Below are positions 8,870 through 17,930 of a DNA stretch of 64,000 nt, piece by piece. The notes beneath the pieces are model-generated. The model made no database searches and was not told the DNA's origin. It saw nothing but the letters and a program-made list of their open reading frames with translations. The number at the start of each line of letters is the position of its first letter. The stretch's first letter is position 1. A program made the position numbers and the translations under genes. Location of the stretch: NCBI GenBank assembly GCA_002372275.1, contig DFFP01000003.1, forward strand, positions 62,001-126,000, given 5' to 3'. Origin of the DNA: Alphaproteobacteria bacterium UBA3773. Lineage in GTDB: Bacteria; Pseudomonadota; Alphaproteobacteria; RF32; CAG-239.

Positions 8870-9637
8870 TCAAATCTTTTTTATTTTTTTTGCATCTTCA
8901 AATATTTTTTCATTACCGAATGCAAAAACAGATTGAGCTTGAAAATAATCATCAATATCTTGAAAATTCTTGCTTTTAATGATGCCGCCTGCTTCTTGAA
9001 CAATTAAAACACCTGCAGCAAAATCCCACGGTGAAAGTCTCATTTCAAAAAAATATCCCGTCCGCGCACAAGCAATAGAACAAAGATCAAGGGCAGCCGA
9101 GCCGGAGCGCCTGACATCAACGGCAGCCTTAAAACATTTTCGAGCATAATCAAAAACACTGTCGATTTCCAGCAAATCATAAACCCCGGTTCCAAAAGCA
9201 ACCAAACTGTTTTTTAAATTTTCGCTCGTGGTATAAATTCTTTGGCCGTTTAACGTTGCGCCTTTTCCTTTTTCAGCACAAAAAAGTTCGTTTGCATACG
9301 GATTATAAATCACCCCGATAACGGGCTTTCCATCTTTGAGCAAGGCAACAGAAATGCAGCTGAAATTCATTTTCTTCACAAAATTTGTGGTCCCGTCTAT
9401 CGGATCACACACGAAGCACCAACCGTTTTTTTCATATTCTTGCACACCCTCCTCGCCCAAAAAAGAGGCTGAGGGGAAAATACTTTTCAATTTTTCTTTT
9501 AAGACGGATTGAATTTTAACATCATATTCGGTAACTAAATTTCTCCGGTCATTGTTTTTAAGCGCGACATCATGTATTTCTGCATTTTTCAGAATAGCTC
9601 CGCATTCTTTAACCGCTTCAATAATTTTTTCAAGCAT
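8870..9637 (-). CDS. suhB: Inositol monophosphatase family protein (SuhB-like)
   Basis: A 255-residue magnesium-dependent phosphatase. Metal and substrate residues are visible in order: GEE at 61-63, DPIDGTTNF at 78-86 and WDFAAG at 204-209, the three signatures of the inositol monophosphatase family. Length matches SuhB/CysQ-type enzymes; the GEEG and DPIDGTTNF forms favour SuhB-like inositol-1-phosphatase over CysQ, but the substrate is not certain. The ATG at 9637 has AAGGGA upstream and is preferred to the preceding TTG. The gene ends in TGA, which shows that TGA is a stop in this genome. Confidence 0.88.
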   Translation of the reverse strand: MLEKIIEAVKECGAILKNAEIHDVALKNNDRRNLVTEYDVKIQSVLKEKLKSIFPSASFLGEEGVQEYEKNGWCFVCDPIDGTTNFVKKMNFSCISVALLKDGKPVIGVIYNPYANELFCAEKGKGATLNGQRIYTTSENLKNSLVAFGTGVYDLLEIDSVFDYARKCFKAAVDVRRSGSAALDLCSIACARTGYFFEMRLSPWDFAAGVLIVQEAGGIIKSKNFQDIDDYFQAQSVFAFGNEKIFEDAKKIKKI

Positions 9638-9650
9638 CAAATAATCCCTT

Positions 9651-9764
9651 TTACCTTATCTCTCTTGTATTTTTTGTAATCCTTAAAAGATTTTTGGGCG
9701 CTATTTTTTGTTCTGTTTTTTCAACTGTTTTTGGATTTCTTTTTATCGGCTCAAAAGTTAATTT
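9651..9764 (-). pseudogene. C-terminal tail remnant of a 979-aa GNAT-repeat paralogue
   Basis: In a frame shifted relative to the 522-aa gene just upstream, this strand encodes KLTFEP, then a Lys-rich linker, PKNL and NTREIR followed by TAA. The 979-aa protein at 11507-14446 ends with TLTFEP, a Lys-rich linker, PKNL and NTREIR followed by TAA. The DNA at both ends is also nearly identical for the last 20 or so bases. This is therefore the leftover 3' end of a duplicated gene whose acetyltransferase part was deleted, leaving the 522-aa repeat protein as the surviving N-terminal part. Confidence 0.75.
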
Positions 9765-11331
9765 ACATATCTTTTGGATATCTCTTTCTCATTGCTTGAG
9801 CTACAGCAATTTGAAGGTTTGCAGTTTCTTGGTGTTTTTTCTCAACTTGACCTTTTTCATTTGCGGTTTTCCCCATAAACAGTTTTTCATTTTCGTGTCT
9901 CATTTTATTATATTCAGACAGTCTGCGTTGCATCTCATGGGCTTTTTCTTCTAAAACATCAATAGACATATCAGAAATACTGTCCAGGGCACTACTTTGT
10001 GTTTCCAAAAGGTTATAATGTTGAGCACGTATATTTTCAACAATGCGGGCGACGCCAGGTAAAATCTTACCTTTCTTTTGCGATATTGCCACACAAATAT
10101 CACCAATCGCATTAACTTCATTTTGAGTTATTTCTTTTGTTTTCGTGATTGTTTCTAAACCATCTAAAACTTTACTTAACAAATGAGGATGCTTGTTAAG
10201 CATTTTATGCATTGTTTGAATATATACCTCTGTTTTGTGATTTCCTCCCTCTTTCGTGGCTTCAATCAATCCATCCAACATAATGCCTGCATTTTGCGAT
10301 GACATTTTTAATGCAGCACTTTCATAATATTCATATCCATATCCGACGATTTTTAGATGAGCTTTAACGTGATTAGTCAAAAACTGGCTTAAAAAACGAG
10401 CAGTCTCATTTTCACATTTACGATTTTGGTCCAACCACTGAGCCACAGTACTTAAAATTTGTCCTGACTCATAATGAAGAAAAGATTTTTCTTTGGTATT
10501 ATTTTGCAACAAATCATAGGCTGATAGAGATAAATCGGGCCGTAATTGAATGACAGTTTGAATAAATTGACAATAACTTCTATCCGTTATCCAAGCCGAC
10601 ATACCTTTATCTTCACTGTCGTTATAGCTTGGCATACGGCTTGCACAATCTAAAATCCTTTCACCTAAATCCGGTCTGACTTTGATTATTGCTTCCATAT
10701 CTAAATAAGCGCTTTTTAATCCCATAATATTATGTTTTGGAGATTCAAAATGAACCTTTTCAAAAACTTCAATTACTTTTTCTGCACTTGTAGGATTGTG
10801 AACAGCTATATTACTCAATACGTCACAACAAAAACGTGTCGTACTATCACTATACGTTTGATCCTCTGTTACTCTTTTTTCCATCAAACTCAAAAGCTCT
10901 GAATCTTTTGCCAAATCAGGCTGTTTTTTTATAAGTAGTGAGATGGATAGATATAAATCCCAAAGTGATTCGTCTTCGTTTTTTTCTGATTTTAGTCCTT
11001 CTTTCAAAATTAAACACACATCTTTCATATACGAAGGATATTTTTCAGCTAGATTGTATAATGAGTGATACATAGAAGACAAAGTTTCAGGTGTATTTTC
11101 CGAAGAACCTATTTCTCTTTTAAGAATATCAATTATTTTTTTGGCATCATCCTCATTATCCGCAGAAGGGAGAGTAGGAAAATATCCCGCTTTTTTCCTC
11201 CCCATTTCAATCAGCCGATATGTCACATTTTCAAGCTCCTCAGGATGTGTTCCCAAATGTGCAAGAATGCCTAGATTTTCTATATATAACTTCATTGAAA
11301 CTTTTCTTTGTTCGTCCTGCTCAGTATTCAT
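9763..11331 (-). CDS. HEAT/ARM-like helical-repeat protein, 522 aa
   Basis: A soluble, almost entirely helical protein without signal peptide or membrane segment. Repeats of about 38-45 residues follow a pattern of a Ser-Leu helix, then Y--L--I/V, then -P-LA/-P-L--, then L--L, e.g. near residues 75-115, 115-150, 165-200 and 205-235. The same repeat style fills the N-terminal half of the 979-aa neighbour. The C-terminus is charged (KKHQETANLQIAVAQAMRKR). AGGAG lies 8 bases before the ATG at 11331. Immediately downstream lies the decayed tail of a GNAT-containing paralogue, so this gene is probably a truncated duplicate. Function is unknown; alpha-solenoid proteins near secretion loci are often substrates, but that is only inference here. 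Confidence 0.7.
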   Translation of the reverse strand: MNTEQDEQRKVSMKLYIENLGILAHLGTHPEELENVTYRLIEMGRKKAGYFPTLPSADNEDDAKKIIDILKREIGSSENTPETLSSMYHSLYNLAEKYPSYMKDVCLILKEGLKSEKNEDESLWDLYLSISLLIKKQPDLAKDSELLSLMEKRVTEDQTYSDSTTRFCCDVLSNIAVHNPTSAEKVIEVFEKVHFESPKHNIMGLKSAYLDMEAIIKVRPDLGERILDCASRMPSYNDSEDKGMSAWITDRSYCQFIQTVIQLRPDLSLSAYDLLQNNTKEKSFLHYESGQILSTVAQWLDQNRKCENETARFLSQFLTNHVKAHLKIVGYGYEYYESAALKMSSQNAGIMLDGLIEATKEGGNHKTEVYIQTMHKMLNKHPHLLSKVLDGLETITKTKEITQNEVNAIGDICVAISQKKGKILPGVARIVENIRAQHYNLLETQSSALDSISDMSIDVLEEKAHEMQRRLSEYNKMRHENEKLFMGKTANEKGQVEKKHQETANLQIAVAQAMRKRYPKDM

Positions 11332-11506
11332 TAAATTTCTCCTTTCAGGATTGATAAAAAAATATTTTTTGACATCTTAGTTGAATATCATACAGATTCT
11401 TCAAATAATTTCAGACTTTAAGTTCATTATAAATAAAAAAGAAATTTTTGTCAATATATTTTCAACGTAAACAAAAAAATTCTCACTTTTCAAAAATAAT
11501 CTTTTT

Positions 11507-14446
11507 TTATCTTATCTCTCTTGTATTTTTTAAAACCATAACAAGATTTTTTGGCTTCGTTTTTCCTTGTTTTGTTTCGATTTCTGTTTTTTCACGCATT
11601 TTCAATTTTTTCGTCGGCTCAAACGTCAAGGTCACGATTTTCGAGCGGTCACTTGATATATCAACACGCTGCTCTTCAAACTTAATCACGCCGCGTTTTT
11701 CCATGATGGAAAAATATCTCATCGCTGTTTCGCCGCGAATTTGCACGCACCACCTACCTCCTTCTTTTTGCACAATTTTCATCATCTCGAGCAATAATTT
11801 TGAAGATGAAGCATTTTGATCTTTCCGGTAAGCCGGCAAAACAACCATATCATAAATCTCTTTTTTTTCTTTGTCATATAAACAATAACCGACACCCCCT
11901 ATTTTACTGTCTTCAATCACGAGGCCTTGTGCATCTGATGGAATATGTAATAATTGATCACTTTTCGGCAGCGCCGTCTCCGACATATATAAAATATTTT
12001 CCATATCCAAAAAACACATATCCCTGATATAGCGCCGGCTTTCTTTTGTTTGATCAAGCGGCACGGCATTCGGATTTTCATTCAGTAAGACTTGCCTTTT
12101 GGCGTCTGTGTACCCTCTGCCGTATCTTAAGGGTAGTTTTATAGCGTCTTCAATTTTCCGATAGCTTGAAACATCCGCATCCTGATATCCGAGTCCTATG
12201 GTCACACGCCGGCAATTTTCTTCTTTTGTGAGATATTCTCCGGCCATTTCATAAATTTTGTTTAATTCAGGACGAGAAGTTAATTCACCGAGCGCTTCAA
12301 TATTATCAAAACAAACTTCTTTATACTCCCCTTCGGTATTTTCCCATGTCCAAGAACCGGCAATAATTTTTCCCTTATCATCCTCAACCACAAAAAGTTG
12401 CGAAAACGGATCCATCACCGTTGAAACAGCACAACTTTGACCTGCACCGCCCCAGTGTTGACAACAATCCGTATACTCTCCGAAAAATATTGTTCTCACA
12501 TCCTCACGCGGTAAAAAGCGACCGACATATTTCCCTTCCTGAAATCTTTTTGAACTGTCAAACGGTTCCGGCACTTTAAGCCCTGCCAGATATATATCTT
12601 CACATTCATGATATTCAAATTCCGGCAGTCTATGCTTAGCAGCTTCCATCGCAAATGCCTCACATCGCTGATCTGCATACTTATCACTCTCGCAAAGTGA
12701 AAGAACATCTTGATATTTCAGCTGACTTATATCTTTTGCCCGCAATTGAAGACTGTCTTCCAATTTTTCCCAATATCTGGCAATCGTTTTGAGTTCTGAA
12801 AGCGGCCGATGCACATCTTTATGTTCGGCATTTTGATAAATAATATTTTTTCGTATAAATTGTGAAAAATGCGCATTTTTTTCACTTTCCATCGGTTTGG
12901 GAAGCCAATAAAGCGCATCGTGAATTGAAAGTTTATCTTCAGGATTTTTCCTGTTATGAATTTGAATAGCCTTGATATATGACGGAAAATATTCCTTAAA
13001 AATGGCCGCCCCCTTAAAACTTGCGCTGATAAGCCAATCTTCGTTTTCAGCCACATATTTTTTTATTCTTTTCGAAGCATCCGCTCTTCGAAAAGCGTGT
13101 GCCTCTTCTTTTGAAATACCTTTTTCTTCAGCGCCCAGTCCGACCAAAATATTCATCACACGTTGCTGCGAAGAGAAAATCATCGAATTTTCTAAATAAT
13201 CTTTATCCAAATGATTGAATGCATATAAAAATTCTGCATCGCTTGCAAAACGACCTTTATGGGCGATACGCAATTCTTGTTCAATTTGAGGGTGTTTTAT
13301 GATTGTTTCTTCCAAAGGTAAATTTTTGAGCGCATTTTTATACAAAAGAGCCATATACTCGCTTTGAATATCCAAATCCAAAACCTTTTTAGAAAGCGCC
13401 GGCTCAATTTGAATGATTGAATTCAAAGCCTGACAAGCTAAATCTAAATTAAGTCTGTGCTCTTCCTCTTTCAAATATTTTTTTATTTCTTCAAATGCCG
13501 GGCGAGCTAATTTCGGCTCAACATTCACCAAAACATTCAATGCTATATAACAATCTTTCGGCGCAAAACTGCTAAATTGACTATATTCCTTCAAGACTTG
13601 ATATGCTTTTTTGGCCAATTCCGGCTTTACTTTAACAACAGTTGCCAGAGCATCATAAAATGAATCTCGATTATGCTCACTGTTTTGAGCGCATATTTTT
13701 AATGTCTCCAACACTTGAGGAGCCAATTCAGGTTTTTGAGATGCAATATCACTTAAAGTATGGTATAACGCATCTTCGCTAACATCCGCCATATCCGCCC
13801 CAAAAACTTTTTGAAAAGTCTTCAAAACCGGATCGGTCGATTTCTCATCTGCGATGAGAACAAATTTTAATGTTTCGTATAATGCCTTCAAAGACCGAGA
13901 GGAATGCTGATTTGATTGTAAACCGTCCTGAAGTGCCGAAAGCACAAGCGGTGCTGTGTGCGGTTTTTCTTGAACAATAGCACCCAGAACATTAAAAGCT
14001 TTTGTATATGAATCATCACTGTTACAAGATGACTTCAAAGCTGTTTTCCAAACATCTAAAACAGCAGGCTTTAATTCAAAATCAGATAAAATTTCATAGG
14101 CTGTTTTCAAAGAATAAGGCAAATTTTCATTTAATTGTATGGCTTTATGTAGCTCGTACAGAACATCTTCCTTTAATTTCGGCTCGATTCTGGCCACATT
14201 TCCCATCACACGGTATGCTCCACTTAAGGTATAAGCGGAATCGTGAAGTTTAAGGCCTGTTTTTATAATCTCAAAAACCTCTTTGGCCAGCTCCGGCGCC
14301 GAAAGAGCAATCCGAAACAAAGCTTCATATTTTTCCGATAAAGAAGCAGAATCAAGATCCACATCAGATTTTATTTTATTTAAGACTTCTTGATAATATT
14401 GCAATATATGCTCATTGCGCAAATGATTTGATGTTTGGTTAACCAT
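11507..14446 (-). CDS. Large helical-repeat protein with two C-terminal GNAT-like domains
   Basis: A 979-residue protein. Residues 1 to about 370 are tandem 35-42-residue helical repeats (pattern EP-LA--V---L). Residues 370-640 are a helical linker. Two acetyltransferase-like domains follow: one from about 640 to 810, opening with a YTDCCQHWGGAGQSC segment and a strand LFVVEDDKGKIIAGSW, and one from about 840 to 950 with VVLPAYRKDQNASSSKLL, a GNAT motif-A-like acetyl-CoA loop. The tail is basic. No signal peptide or membrane segment is present. The protein may acetylate a target recognised by the repeats. It is the intact paralogue of the truncated 522-aa gene downstream. Domain calls rest on pattern only. 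Confidence 0.7.
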   Translation of the reverse strand: MVNQTSNHLRNEHILQYYQEVLNKIKSDVDLDSASLSEKYEALFRIALSAPELAKEVFEIIKTGLKLHDSAYTLSGAYRVMGNVARIEPKLKEDVLYELHKAIQLNENLPYSLKTAYEILSDFELKPAVLDVWKTALKSSCNSDDSYTKAFNVLGAIVQEKPHTAPLVLSALQDGLQSNQHSSRSLKALYETLKFVLIADEKSTDPVLKTFQKVFGADMADVSEDALYHTLSDIASQKPELAPQVLETLKICAQNSEHNRDSFYDALATVVKVKPELAKKAYQVLKEYSQFSSFAPKDCYIALNVLVNVEPKLARPAFEEIKKYLKEEEHRLNLDLACQALNSIIQIEPALSKKVLDLDIQSEYMALLYKNALKNLPLEETIIKHPQIEQELRIAHKGRFASDAEFLYAFNHLDKDYLENSMIFSSQQRVMNILVGLGAEEKGISKEEAHAFRRADASKRIKKYVAENEDWLISASFKGAAIFKEYFPSYIKAIQIHNRKNPEDKLSIHDALYWLPKPMESEKNAHFSQFIRKNIIYQNAEHKDVHRPLSELKTIARYWEKLEDSLQLRAKDISQLKYQDVLSLCESDKYADQRCEAFAMEAAKHRLPEFEYHECEDIYLAGLKVPEPFDSSKRFQEGKYVGRFLPREDVRTIFFGEYTDCCQHWGGAGQSCAVSTVMDPFSQLFVVEDDKGKIIAGSWTWENTEGEYKEVCFDNIEALGELTSRPELNKIYEMAGEYLTKEENCRRVTIGLGYQDADVSSYRKIEDAIKLPLRYGRGYTDAKRQVLLNENPNAVPLDQTKESRRYIRDMCFLDMENILYMSETALPKSDQLLHIPSDAQGLVIEDSKIGGVGYCLYDKEKKEIYDMVVLPAYRKDQNASSSKLLLEMMKIVQKEGGRWCVQIRGETAMRYFSIMEKRGVIKFEEQRVDISSDRSKIVTLTFEPTKKLKMREKTEIETKQGKTKPKNLVMVLKNTREIR

Positions 14447-14572
14447 TTCAACTTTTTCTTTCTATTAAAAAATATAAATAAATAATACAACATTACATTT
14501 TTTTGTCAACTATTTTCACAAAGTGCAAGAAAGGTCAGCAGAGGGTGACAACAATAAATTCCTTTTCCCGTC

Positions 14573-14611
14573 ATCCCTTGAGGTGCGCTACGCGTCACCT
14601 CATCAAGGGAT
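14573..14611. repeat. Palindromic intergenic repeat, family P copy 1
   Basis: ATCCCTTGA (14573-14581) pairs with TCAAGGGAT (14603-14611), with an inner stem GGTG...CACC around a CGC/GCG-rich apex. A second copy at 23169-23207 has the same layout with compensatory base changes. It lies in the 480-bp gene-free stretch between the GNAT-repeat gene and the membrane protein at 14927; the rest of that stretch holds a copy of repeat R and a bidirectional terminator. Confidence 0.8.
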
Positions 14612-14658
14612 CTAAACTTTAATCGCCCGCGCTTTGCGCTTGAAAAGGCGATTCTTCC

Positions 14659-14721
14659 TTATTTTCTTCCCCACCTCCGTCACCTCTAAAGCTCGTCCCG
14701 AGAGTCCATAAAAACCGTCAT
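14659..14721. repeat. Dispersed repeat R, copy 1
   Basis: A stretch of about 60 bp containing CCCCACCTCCGTCACC and GCTCGTCCCGAGAGTCCAT is repeated almost exactly at 15499-15561 and more loosely at 51421-51463. It is clearly richer in G+C than the surrounding spacers. The open frame across it (about 65 codons) looks accidental. Confidence 0.8.
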
Positions 14722-14851
14722 TTAAGAGGCCTTTAAGCCGAAGAATCCATTCCTCTTTTAAACTGTCATCCTGAGAAGCATTTCTATGAAATGCGACGTC
14801 AGGATCCATTCCTTATTTACCCCACTCAAAAAAGGCAGACACAGAACCGAT

Positions 14852-14923
14852 AAAAAAACACCCCTTGCTCAATCCAAATATCCTTTCAAAAGAATAAACG
14901 ATTGATACAAGAGGTGTTTTTTT
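14852..14923. terminator. Bidirectional terminator-like hairpin
   Basis: AACACCCCTTG (from 14857) and CAAGAGGTGTT (to 14918) can pair, with further pairing of AATC and GATT inside. A runs on the left and T runs on the right would serve termination on either strand. It lies directly downstream of the minus-strand membrane protein gene. Confidence 0.6.
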
Positions 14924-14926
14924 AAT

Positions 14927-15352
14927 TTACTTAGCTTTTGCATTTGCATAAGCAATTGCAAGAATAGGCTCGATGATGGCAACTCTGAAAGCTAAAATAC
15001 CAATCAGCACACCCCAAAGAATGGGGTCATCGGAGGTAAAATCAAAATTACCATGCCCATGGTCTATGATGTATTCAAATTTCTGAAAAATCTCATGCCC
15101 ACTGATGTCACAAAGAGCAAAAAAGAACACCGCAGCCGCAACATGAAACATCAAGCCGAACCACACTGCCGTTTCGCTCTTTTCACTAACACCCGCATAA
15201 GAGACATAGCTCTCAATTGCTGTGACGAGAAAAACAGGAACGATCACAAACCACAGTCCGCCAAATTCGGCAGAACCTAAGGATAATAGTGCGCCTAAAA
15301 GGCCCATTAAACAGCAAATAAATGCTTTTTCAAATGTGCTTACTTCTTTCAT
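14927..15352 (-). CDS. Small polytopic membrane protein, 141 aa
   Basis: A 141-residue protein with four hydrophobic segments (about residues 8-26, 30-50, 64-84 and 112-135) and a polar, His/Asp-rich loop containing DHGHGNFDF between the third and fourth. The family is not recognised. It is flanked by repeat R on both sides and by a terminator downstream, and seems to be a stand-alone unit. A metal-binding role for the His/Asp loop is conceivable but unsupported. Confidence 0.6.
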   Translation of the reverse strand: MKEVSTFEKAFICCLMGLLGALLSLGSAEFGGLWFVIVPVFLVTAIESYVSYAGVSEKSETAVWFGLMFHVAAAVFFFALCDISGHEIFQKFEYIIDHGHGNFDFTSDDPILWGVLIGILAFRVAIIEPILAIAYANAKAK

Positions 15353-15498
15353 TTTTTTTGATTATTTATGAGTTAAACATGTCAAACAATGAATATGCAA
15401 ATATTATCACTTAAAGCCACCGCTAAGCTTTCCCAAAATAATATTTACATAATTTATTTTAACTTTTATCGTATCACATTTTTTGATTTTGTCAATTA

Positions 15499-15561
15499 TT
15501 TTATTCTTCCCCACCTCCGTCACCTTTAAAGCTCGTCCCGAGAGTCCATAAAAACCGTCAT
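15499..15561. repeat. Dispersed repeat R, copy 2
   Basis: Nearly identical to 14659-14721, including GCTCGTCCCGAGAGTCCAT, then diverging. It sits in the 430-bp spacer 15353-15782, which otherwise holds only AT-rich sequence and the promoter candidate at 15712. Confidence 0.8.
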
Positions 15562-15711
15562 CCAGAGCCAACAAAGCGGGAGTCAAGAATCCATTCCTTA
15601 CCCTTTACCTATATCTTATCGAAAACGTATTTTTGTTTCCTTTCACAGCGTCACTTGCTACTGAAATAATAAGAAAATAAAAATATAACCCTTTGTAATT
15701 TCAAAAAAATC

Positions 15712-15740
15712 TTGACAAATACAGGGAAAAGTATTAGTGT
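15712..15740 (+). promoter_or_regulatory. Sigma-70-like promoter candidate
   Basis: TTGACA at 15712-15717, a 17-bp spacer, then TAGTGT at 15735-15740. The -35 is a perfect consensus and the -10 is weak. A second TATAAT-like box lies near 15754. It would drive the membrane protein gene starting at 15789. Confidence 0.4.
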
Positions 15741-15788
15741 CCTGACAATTTTATATAATTATGTTTAACTTTCTAAATTATTTTGCTT

Positions 15789-16316
15789 ATGGGAGACTAT
15801 TTTGTTTTTTTTATGTTCGCGCAACTGTATGGAATGATAACAGGTACGGTTGCCGTTTCAACGTCACCATGGAGTATTGCCGGTTATAAAATGTACATAA
15901 CGGTGCAGTTTATTTTGGTGACAGCAACTTTTGTATATCCCTTTTTTGATCCTATCTGTTCTGTTAGCGGGATTATTGCATGGGTAATATATTGTGTTTT
16001 TATGTACTTATGCTTTTTTTCTCAAATGTTTGACTTAAGAGGCCGTGTCATAGACACTGATCAAATCTATGAGTGCAAACTTTTTGCAAAATCAGATAAG
16101 GAAAATGAAAGCGTTTATTTCGGCGAGATTAAACCTTGGAAAGACACAATCACTGTTATGCTCATAAGCACCAAAGAATATCACAAAGGTGATATTGTAA
16201 AGGTGATATACAAAGAAAGAAATTTTCAAAGAATCAATGTCCGCAAAAAAAACGAAGAAAAACAAAGATACGAAACAGTATCTGTTGTTTTCCGTGTTGT
16301 ACCGGCAGATGATTAA
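15789..16316 (+). CDS. Membrane protein with C-terminal soluble domain
   Basis: A 175-residue protein with three hydrophobic segments in residues 1-75, followed by a soluble beta-rich domain of about 100 residues (RGRVIDTDQ to the end), containing repeated V/I strands and a KGDIVKVIYKER turn. The overall plan resembles small NfeD- or OB-fold-tailed membrane proteins, but the match is not strong enough to name. The ATG at 15789 is used; a TTG two codons earlier is possible, and no clear Shine-Dalgarno sequence is seen. A good terminator follows. Confidence 0.6.
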   Translation: MGDYFVFFMFAQLYGMITGTVAVSTSPWSIAGYKMYITVQFILVTATFVYPFFDPICSVSGIIAWVIYCVFMYLCFFSQMFDLRGRVIDTDQIYECKLFAKSDKENESVYFGEIKPWKDTITVMLISTKEYHKGDIVKVIYKERNFQRINVRKKNEEKQRYETVSVVFRVVPADD

Positions 16317-16325
16317 CCTTAAAAA

Positions 16326-16359
16326 AACACATTGAACAAAAATTTCAATGTGTTTTTTT
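16326..16359 (+). terminator. Rho-independent terminator
   Basis: AACACATTGAA (16326-16336) pairs perfectly with TTCAATGTGTT (16344-16354), followed by a T run. It ends the gene at 15789-16316. Confidence 0.88.
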
Positions 16360-16494
16360 GTATTCGAACTATTCATGCTCAAGAAAATAAAGCATTATTC
16401 GCTGATTTTCATCGAAGGGGTTGCAAAATTCATTGTTTATATAATCTTCTATCATATCTGAAATTTAATTAAAAAAAACTAAAAAAAGTATTGA

Positions 16495-16941
16495 TTACTT
16501 TAAACAAATTTTTTCATACCGTTTATCCGCCCTTAATTTTTCAACTTCTATAACACATTTTTTATAAGCATCGGCATATTTTCCAAATCTCGAAGCAATT
16601 TCTTCTAAACGCTCATCAAAAGAAAAATCTTCACCGCTTGGCCCCGTCATCATGTCGGCACAGTTTAGGATAAACAATTCATCAGTCATATTTTCGACAG
16701 TTTCATCGCCATGTAAAGCCACTTCTTTCCAAAAACGATAGCCGGAGCGCTTAAGTATCTCTCCGCCAATTTCTGCATGAGAAGCGTTACTTTGATTAAA
16801 TTCATACCCCATATCATGAAGCATTCCGAGCACAAACATATCTTCGGCAAATTTACTATCATCAGGCCTTAATTTGGTAGCATATTCTTTGCATTTACGC
16901 GCTACCCCTAAAATATGTTGCCATCTGTTTTGTGTTATCAT
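16495..16941 (-). CDS. HD-domain phosphohydrolase
   Basis: A 148-residue HD-domain protein. The metal-binding residues appear in order: His9, His42-Asp43 (LHDMGYE), His55, His77 (LHGDE) and an Asp in NCADMM near residue 97. Single-domain HD proteins of this size hydrolyse nucleotides or other phosphoesters; the substrate is not deducible. It lies 6 bp downstream of the 187-aa hypothetical gene, so the two form an operon. Confidence 0.82.
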   Translation of the reverse strand: MITQNRWQHILGVARKCKEYATKLRPDDSKFAEDMFVLGMLHDMGYEFNQSNASHAEIGGEILKRSGYRFWKEVALHGDETVENMTDELFILNCADMMTGPSGEDFSFDERLEEIASRFGKYADAYKKCVIEVEKLRADKRYEKICLK

Positions 16942-16947
16942 TTTTAA

Positions 16948-17511
16948 TTATTCTCTAAACTTTCTTTGACGCATCCTATCGAAAAGCTCACTTGCCGGTT
17001 TTTCGATTTTTTTCTTAAAACCAAGTGGTGCTTTGGGAACTTCAACTCCGAATGTTTTTTCTATACGTTTTACCGCCTTCATTCGAAGCCTTCCGAAAGT
17101 CGTTTCGTTTAATTGTCTATGTTCAAGTTCTTCTCTGACCATATCATCAATTTGCTTATGTGTTTCACAATCAGAAAACTGGGATTGTCTTAAATCCCAA
17201 ATATCCTCAACTGTCATAAAGAGTTGCTTTCCGTTTTCATCCAATATCGGAGGCTGCTTGCGATCAAGTCTGCGCATCATATTAAAACCAATAAGCTTTC
17301 CACCTTTCATAACTGCTTCACCAAAAGCAAGCGGATCTTCAGGTCCATCGCCCGGAAGACTGACAAAAGGCGAAGTCGTTTCCTGATATGTTTCATATCG
17401 TGATCTGAATTCTTTTATTCTATTCTGACGAACTTTTTCTTTAATTTTTTGCAAGGTTTCTTCGTCGATAGATTCGCTGACATTTTCTTTATCATTCACA
17501 TCCTGTGTCAT
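16948..17511 (-). CDS. Hypothetical soluble protein, 187 aa
   Basis: A charged, mainly helical protein with no signal peptide. A middle segment (FNMMRRLDRKQPPILDENGK) separates an acidic helical N-terminus from a basic C-terminus ending in KPASELFDRMRQRKF. The basic tail resembles in style the end of the broken gene at 22590-22994 (short Leu-Lys-rich helix, then LPEPIKKFEK). The ATG at 17511 has AAAGG at good spacing and is preferred to a GTG three codons upstream. It is transcribed with the HD gene. The family is not recognised. Confidence 0.55.
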   Translation of the reverse strand: MTQDVNDKENVSESIDEETLQKIKEKVRQNRIKEFRSRYETYQETTSPFVSLPGDGPEDPLAFGEAVMKGGKLIGFNMMRRLDRKQPPILDENGKQLFMTVEDIWDLRQSQFSDCETHKQIDDMVREELEHRQLNETTFGRLRMKAVKRIEKTFGVEVPKAPLGFKKKIEKPASELFDRMRQRKFRE

Positions 17512-17672
17512 ATGCCGCACCTTTCATATCATTTAACCCTATATCTTGATTATGCTGTTTTACGGTTAAAAGTCAAGTTTCCTGTCAAAAAAAATATCAT
17601 TCCGGTTTCAAAAACAATTGAACTTTGTGTTGATTTAACCCTACAAAAAAAGAGACCCATGCGCAAAACGCG

Positions 17673-17795
17673 TGGTTCTTCTTTGTGAAGAACCATCCGG
17701 CTAACGCCGGAGGTATCTCCGTTCCCTCCAAGCTGCGCTTGCCAATCCGACTGAAAGTCGGCTGTCAATTCGCTTTCCACCGGCTGACGCCAGTG
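17673..17795. other. Cluster of six GC-rich stem-loops
   Basis: In a 410-bp gap without a convincing gene, six short perfect hairpins follow one another: TGGTTCTTC/GAAGAACCA (17673-17695), CCGGC/GCCGG (17697-17710), CGGAG/CTCCG (17708-17721), AAGC/GCTT (about 17730-17740), CCGAC/GTCGG (17747-17761) and CCAC...GTGG (17777-17795). The block is far richer in G+C than its flanks. It could be a structured RNA or a decayed palindromic element. An 83-codon open frame crosses it but lacks a start signal. Confidence 0.5.
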
Positions 17796-17930
17796 GTCCA
17801 AAGCATTTGATGTTATCGACTATAAGCCTTTACCACTTACATCCACTGAACGGGGCACTTAAATGTCTGCCAGACATAATTTGTTTCTTATTTGATTCAT
17901 CTTATCTAAATTTTCCATTACTCCTTGCTA

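Noticed and set aside
14612..14809. 65-codon minus-strand frame
   Set aside because: It runs through dispersed repeat R and has no start signal or protein-like composition.
16369..16455. 28-codon minus-strand frame (MIEDYINN...)
   Set aside because: No Shine-Dalgarno site, and too short to judge without conservation data.
17550..17801. 83-codon minus-strand frame across the hairpin cluster
   Set aside because: No ribosome-binding site; sequence is dominated by inverted repeats, which explains the open frame.
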